Below are positions 7,441 through 10,860 of a stretch of DNA of 10,860 bases, in pieces. Source of the stretch: Silvanigrellaceae bacterium (lineage in GTDB: Bacteria; Bdellovibrionota; Oligoflexia; Silvanigrellales; Silvanigrellaceae); NCBI GenBank assembly GCA_947475135.1, contig CANJMU010000006.1, forward strand, positions 1-10,860, in the 5' to 3' direction. The first letter of the stretch is position 1; the number at the start of each line of letters is the position of its first letter. The notes beneath the pieces are model-generated. The model saw nothing but the letters and a program-made list of their open reading frames with translations. It did no database searches and was not told the DNA's origin. The position numbers and the translations under genes are program-made.

Positions 7441-8976
7441 ATGACTGATTTTTTGCCATTAAAATTTGGAAAATTTGAAAATGTTTTGATTGCCAATCGC
7501 GGAGAAATTGCTTTGCGTATTGTCCGTGCGTGCCGAGATATGCAGATCTCTCCACTTGGAATTTATTCGGACGCCGATAAAAATTCAAAACACTTAAGTT
7601 TGTGCGATAAAATTTATAATATTGGGGCAGGCCCCAGTAGTGAAAGTTACCTTAATATTGAAAAAATAATTCATGCTGCAAAAAAATTAAATGCGCAAGC
7701 GGTTCATCCTGGTTTTGGATTTTTATCGGAGAACCCTTTCTTTGCCAACGAAGTCATCAAAAATGGAATGATTTGGATTGGCCCCTCGCCACAATCCATT
7801 TCACAAATGGGAAATAAAACCATCGCGAAAAAAAAAGCGTTGGAAATGAATATTCCTTGCTGTCCTGGTGTGACTGAACCTTTAAAAAATGTTGAAGAAC
7901 TTGAAAAAGTTGCTCAAAAAATAGGGTTTCCTCTGATTTTAAAAGCGGCTTCTGGTGGTGGTGGGCGGGGAATGCGTGTTGTTTATGAAAATTCTGAATT
8001 AAAATCAGCCTTGGAAGTCTGTTCACGGGAAGCCATGAATTATTTTGGAAATCCCGATGTTTATTGTGAAAGATACATTGAAAATCCAAGACATATCGAG
8101 TTTCAGATTTTTGGAGATAGCGTAGGAAATGCGGTGCATCTTTTTGAACGGGATTGCACCATTCAACGGCGCCATCAAAAATTAGTGGAAGAATCGCCAA
8201 GTCAATACATTTCCGAAGAAATCAGAAAAGAAATGGGAGATATTGCCGTCAAAATTGCAAAAAGTGTCAATTATGTCAATGCAGGAACGGTTGAGTTTAT
8301 TTTAGAATCTCCGACAAAATTTTATTTTATGGAAATGAACACTCGTATTCAGGTGGAACATCCTGTGACAGAAATTGTGACCGGCATTGATCTTTTGCAA
8401 CTTCAATTTCAGATTGCGCAAGGTCACAAACTTCCTTTTCAACAAGAGGATTTAAAAATCCGAGGACATTGCATGGAATGCCGTATTAATAGCGAAGATC
8501 CTTTTGAAAAATTCAGGCCAGACATTGGCACTATTTCCCATGTTGAATTTCCCCAGGGCCCCGGTGTTCGAGTCGATTCTCATATTTATTCCAACTACAA
8601 AATTCCAGAATTTTATGATTCTATGATTGCAAAACTGATTGTTTTTGGCCAAAATAGAAAGGAAGCTCTTGCAAAAATGCTACGTGCACTCAATGAATTT
8701 AAAATACAAGGTGTGCATACAACAATCCCTTTTCATTTAGCATTATTTGAAAACGAAGATTTTAAAAACGGGAATTATTCCGTTCGATTTTTAGAAGAAA
8801 ATGAAATGATTTGTGAAAAATATCATTATGAATCTAATGACATTTCTGAAGAACAATCTTGTTTACTTAGTATTTTACACCATTGTGAAAAATCCAATCC
8901 TTCAGAAATTTATTCTTTCAAAGAAGTGTCGAAAGCTCCTTGGGGACAAGCCTTTTTTTTAGAAAGCACAAGGAGA
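7441..8976 (+). CDS. Biotin carboxylase subunit of propionyl-CoA/acyl-CoA carboxylase
   Basis: An ATP-grasp biotin carboxylase of 512 residues that carboxylates biotin on its carrier protein using ATP and bicarbonate. It shows VLIANRGEIALRI (15-27), the N-terminal domain with HPGFGFLSEN (89-98), the ATP-binding Gly-rich loop KAASGGGGRGMRV (168-180), ERDCTIQRRHQKLVEESPS (236-254), the Mg2+ and substrate site EMNTRIQVEHPVTE (298-311), and a C-terminal domain to about 450. About 60 extra residues follow (455-512), so this is the front part of a PccA-like alpha chain without its biotin carrier end. I chose ATG 7441, which has AGGA 11 bases upstream and places VLIANRG normally; GTG at 7405 would add 12 residues without an SD site. 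The coding end at 8976 is followed by TAA (8977-8979). AGGAGA at its end serves the next gene. Confidence 0.92.
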
Positions 8977-8981
8977 TAATT

Positions 8982-9473
8982 TTGAAAAGACTCAATATTT
9001 TGTTCTTTTTTTTGGCGTTTGTTTATTGTGGAATTGTTTATAAATTAAATCCTTCAGAAAAAATTGAAAATTACATTGAAATTTATGGAACAGTCATTCA
9101 AATATTATTACCAGCGTACTGCGCAGTTCCAATACTTGGAAAGAAGGATTACAAAGGAGTTTTTTATTTTTTAATCTATTTTGTGTCTGTTTTAGGGGTC
9201 GTTTATCTTTTAAAATATTCGATTGATGAACGAAGACCTTATGGAGGACATCACAGTTTTCCAAGTGGGCATACTTCTGCCGCTTTTATTGGCGTCCTAT
9301 TTTTATTTCGTCGTTACGGGAATGTTTACTTATTATCAACTTTGCCTTTAGGTATTTACGTTGCTGTCAGTCGTGTTGTTTCACGAAATCATTGGACCAT
9401 CGATGTTTTGGCAGCCATTTTAATTGCCGTGGTACTTGGATTTTTGATTGTGAAACCATACAAAAAAACATAA
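8982..9473 (+). CDS. PAP2-family membrane phosphatase
   Basis: A small integral membrane phosphatase (163 residues) of the type that dephosphorylates undecaprenyl diphosphate, phosphatidate or similar lipid phosphates. All three signature motifs are present: K78-x6-R85P86, PSGH (94-97) and SRVVSRNHWTID with the catalytic H137 and D141. Hydrophobic segments lie at about 4-20, 38-52, 60-77, 98-112, 114-130 and 140-157. The likely start is TTG at 8982, six bases after AGGAGA at the very end of the biotin carboxylase gene. An ATG at 8940 would overlap that gene by 40 bases, lacks an SD site and adds 14 polar residues before the first membrane segment. Substrate cannot be told. It sits between the two halves of the carboxylase alpha chain although no shared pathway is apparent. 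Translational coupling to the upstream gene is likely. Confidence 0.88.
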   Translation: MKRLNILFFFLAFVYCGIVYKLNPSEKIENYIEIYGTVIQILLPAYCAVPILGKKDYKGVFYFLIYFVSVLGVVYLLKYSIDERRPYGGHHSFPSGHTSAAFIGVLFLFRRYGNVYLLSTLPLGIYVAVSRVVSRNHWTIDVLAAILIAVVLGFLIVKPYKKT

Positions 9474-9498
9474 AAAAACAGAGGATAATTTTATTTTT

Positions 9499-10059
9499 AT
9501 GAAATATCTTATTTCAAATTTTAAAAATTCAACTTCCCATGAAATCGAAATTTCAAACACACTTGACCTTCAATCCATTCAACCGTTTGAAAAATTTTAT
9601 GTCTCTATTTCCGAAAGCCATGGAAAGAAAAATACAGAAGCTTATTTTTTACATAACTATTCTGCATTGGTCTTAAATGAAAATGTTTATTTCATTCAAG
9701 GCGATGAGTGGAAATTAAAAAAGAATTTTTTTCAACGACAAATTTTTAAAAATGGAAGAAGTCAATTTCAGAAGTATTCCCTTGAAATTAAAAAAATTAT
9801 TCAAAATCATGTGCATAAAAAAGAAGAATGTGTCTTAGAAGTTTTGTCTCCAATGACAGGAAAAATGATTCAAATATTAAAAAATAATCATGATGTTGTT
9901 AAAATTGGTGAACCTTTGTTCATTATAGAAGCTATGAAAATGGAAAATAAAATCGTGAGTGAAAGCGAAGGACGGATTGAAAATCTAAATCTAAAATTAG
10001 GACAAAATGTGTCTGCAAATGAGTTGTTGTGTCATGTGGTTCCTATTCGGCCGACTTAA
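9499..10059 (+). CDS. Biotin carboxyl carrier subunit of acyl-CoA carboxylase
   Basis: This protein (186 residues) carries the biotin that shuttles carboxyl groups between the biotin carboxylase and the carboxyltransferase. The C-terminal biotinyl domain (about 113-180) has SPMTGKM (117-123) and the biotinylation site EAMKMEN (144-150), with K147 as the modified lysine. The first 110 residues lack a motif I can name. By position they correspond to the region that in one-piece propionyl-CoA carboxylase alpha chains links the carboxylase and carrier domains, so they may form the subunit-interaction (BT) domain (inference). It is longer than a bare carrier domain. AGGA at 9482-9485 lies 13 bases from the ATG, a wide spacing. 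It is the last gene of the operon, 25 bases after the PAP2 gene, and ends 17 bases from the stop of the convergent FYVE-like gene. Confidence 0.9.
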   Translation: MKYLISNFKNSTSHEIEISNTLDLQSIQPFEKFYVSISESHGKKNTEAYFLHNYSALVLNENVYFIQGDEWKLKKNFFQRQIFKNGRSQFQKYSLEIKKIIQNHVHKKEECVLEVLSPMTGKMIQILKNNHDVVKIGEPLFIIEAMKMENKIVSESEGRIENLNLKLGQNVSANELLCHVVPIRPT

Positions 10060-10076
10060 AAAATTGGTCCCGATTT

Positions 10077-10415
10077 TCATAAATAACACCGCAGACACAC
10101 CCCCTCTAATGCAGGAAGAGGGTCGCGGCGAGCATGAGGTGCCACAAAATGACTTGAACAGACTGTGGCAAAACATTTTCGACAATGATGTCTTTGTCTT
10201 GTTCCTGGATACACAGGTGCTCCGCAGGGAGTGAGGCTTGAGACCTGATCAGAAGCATAAAGGCTTGGCCTGCCGGTGGTTATGTTTGAACTCATTTCTC
10301 GATCTTCTTGACGTAATTCCGGATGATGAATATCAATGTCACCAACAAATTCACAGTAATTTGAATGATGAAAGTTAGGATCTCGCCAAAAAGAGCTTTT
10401 GAAACGTTGCCACAT
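10077..10415 (-). CDS. Small protein with C-terminal FYVE-like zinc finger
   Basis: A 112-residue protein whose last 60 residues resemble a FYVE domain, the eukaryotic fold that binds phosphatidylinositol 3-phosphate on endosomes. Seen directly: RQRHHCRKC (73-81), matching the signature R(R/K)HHCR; then TVCSSH (84-89) and GVCLRCY (105-111), which match the later zinc-ligand pairs. YASD (53-56) stands 26 residues before the end of HHC, exactly where EEA1-type domains have WxxD. LTPC (61-64) replaces the first CxxC, and SSH replaces the usual xxC. Residues 1-50 are polar, rich in His and aromatics, and unrecognised. There is no signal peptide or membrane segment. The ATG at 10415 has only a weak AAAGG 11 bases upstream, and an in-frame stop lies just before it. 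GC content of the FYVE-coding half is near 50%, far above the flanks. Function is not known; a host-directed effector is an inference. Confidence 0.6.
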   Translation of the reverse strand: MWQRFKSSFWRDPNFHHSNYCEFVGDIDIHHPELRQEDREMSSNITTGRPSLYASDQVSSLTPCGAPVYPGTRQRHHCRKCFATVCSSHFVAPHARRDPLPALEGVCLRCYL

Positions 10416-10531
10416 AGCTAGGTAACCTTTTTTTGAATTTTAAAATAGACCTCTTTCAATCCCGCTTCTTTGCTGTCGATGCGATTAGAAAATGGGTCTC
10501 ATCTACTTTCTGTCGGCACATTTTTTTAGAA

Positions 10532-10562
10532 CTCAAGTAACGTCAACTTACTGTTACTTGAG
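10532..10562. repeat. Inverted repeat upstream of the rhodanese gene (first of two)
   Basis: Perfect ten-base arms CTCAAGTAAC (10532-10541) and GTTACTTGAG (10553-10562) with an 11-base loop. There is no U-tract on either strand, so an operator, RNA leader structure or repeat element is more likely than a terminator. It contains the copy of the motif also found at 7384-7416. It lies in the 246-base gap between the divergent FYVE-like and rhodanese genes. Confidence 0.55.
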
Positions 10563-10566
10563 AGTG

Positions 10567-10590
10567 AATCTTTGCCATGAAGCAAAGATT
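10567..10590. repeat. Inverted repeat upstream of the rhodanese gene (second of two)
   Basis: Perfect nine-base arms AATCTTTGC (10567-10575) and GCAAAGATT (10582-10590) around six bases, starting only four bases after the first inverted repeat. TTTGC-N6-GCAAA has the look of a dimeric regulator site. GATAAT a few bases downstream (10593-10598) could be a -10 box, but its spacing to TTGCCA (10572-10577) is short at 15. Nothing else is recognisable in the gap. Confidence 0.5.
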
Positions 10591-10661
10591 TCGATAATAA
10601 ATTCTATGTGGTTACGTACTCAAAATGAATTTGAAAAAATAATCCCTGAAAAGGAGTTTTT

Positions 10662-10860
10662 ATGACTCAAAAATCTCAAAAATCAATCCAAGAACTTATT
10701 AAAAATGGTGCACGTGTTATTGATGTACGATCAGAATCTGAATACAAGGAATGTCATTTTAAAAATGCAGAAAATATTCCTGTTTCGTTAATCACATCTG
10801 GACTTGTCGATTTAGGAAAAGATAAGGATGCGCCTATTATTTTGTATTGCGCCTCTGGAC
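10662..10860 (+). CDS. Rhodanese-like domain protein (5' part, runs off the window)
   Basis: The first 66 residues of a rhodanese-domain protein, cut by the window edge. Rhodaneses hold sulfur as a persulfide on an active-site cysteine and pass it to acceptors; small single-domain forms have many roles. Visible are the CH2A-like motif ARVIDVRSESEY (17-28), the HFKNAENIPV segment (32-41) matching the usual GHIxGAxNIP, and the active-site loop start YCASG with C63. The usual GHI is replaced by CHF. There is no signal peptide at the N-terminus, so a cytoplasmic protein is likely. The ATG at 10662 has AAGGAG five bases upstream, the best SD site in the window. Two tandem inverted repeats lie upstream. 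The end and any further domain are not in the window. Confidence 0.88.
   Translation, partial: MTQKSQKSIQELIKNGARVIDVRSESEYKECHFKNAENIPVSLITSGLVDLGKDKDAPIILYCASG

Noticed and set aside
7757..8200. 147-residue open frame on the minus strand, opposite the biotin carboxylase gene
   Set aside because: It lies wholly antisense to strongly conserved ATP-grasp motifs, shows no domain pattern and has no SD site; it is a shadow of the real gene.
9462..9480. Near-repeat of CAAAAAAACA at the end of the PAP2 gene, considered as a programmed slippage site
   Set aside because: Runs of A are frequent in this AT-rich DNA, the PAP2 domain is already complete before it, and no extended product would result.
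10060..10077. Short A/T-flanked stem between the convergent stop codons that might be a two-way terminator
   Set aside because: It has a two-base loop if fully paired, one wobble pair and only four T after the stem; too weak to call a terminator.
10007..10234. 75-residue plus-strand open frame overlapping the end of the carrier gene and the FYVE-like gene
   Set aside because: It overlaps the conserved biotinyl domain in another frame, and the minus-strand frame has the zinc-finger pattern, so the plus-strand frame is a shadow.
10446..10530. A 21-codon minus-strand frame starting with ATG upstream of the FYVE-like gene, considered as a lost N-terminal part or leader peptide
   Set aside because: It is short, in a different frame, has no SD site or motif, and nothing indicates a frameshift joining it to the FYVE-like frame.

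Overview
The window looks like chromosomal DNA from an AT-rich Gram-negative bacterium. Evidence is the compact short-spaced operons, Shine-Dalgarno (SD) sites, a factor-independent terminator, a pyruvate dehydrogenase of the E1-alpha/E1-beta/E2 type shared by alphaproteobacteria, Bdellovibrio-like bacteria and mitochondria, and a propionyl-CoA carboxylase set. I cannot place it more precisely. One gene near the right end encodes a FYVE-type zinc finger, an essentially eukaryotic domain, which hints at a bacterium that lives in or on eukaryotic cells (inference).

Layout. Positions 1-150 are non-coding, with a hairpin beyond the leftward operon. Positions 151-4397 (minus strand) hold an amidinotransferase/arginine-deiminase-fold enzyme followed by PDH E1-alpha, E1-beta and E2, closely packed and probably co-transcribed in that order. 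Positions 4413-4448 are a clear terminator for the uridine kinase gene at 4453-5157 (minus). Positions 5158-5337 are a divergent promoter region. Positions 5338-10059 (plus) are an acyl-CoA carboxylase/mutase operon: a stand-alone B12-binding mutase subunit, the carboxyltransferase, the biotin carboxylase, a PAP2-type membrane phosphatase and a biotin carrier protein. Positions 10077-10415 (minus, convergent) encode the small FYVE-like protein in DNA clearly richer in GC than its surroundings. Positions 10416-10661 are non-coding with two tandem hairpins, and from 10662 a rhodanese-domain gene begins and runs off the window.

How it fits together. The left operon converts pyruvate to acetyl-CoA (E3, the lipoamide dehydrogenase, is not in the window). 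The right operon carboxylates propionyl-CoA to methylmalonyl-CoA and supplies the cobalamin subunit of the mutase that would make succinyl-CoA; the large mutase subunit, epimerase and G-protein chaperone are not in the window. Both sets feed the TCA cycle. The carboxylase alpha chain, often a single polypeptide, is split here, with an unrelated-looking phosphatase gene between its two halves. The most unusual item is the FYVE-like gene.
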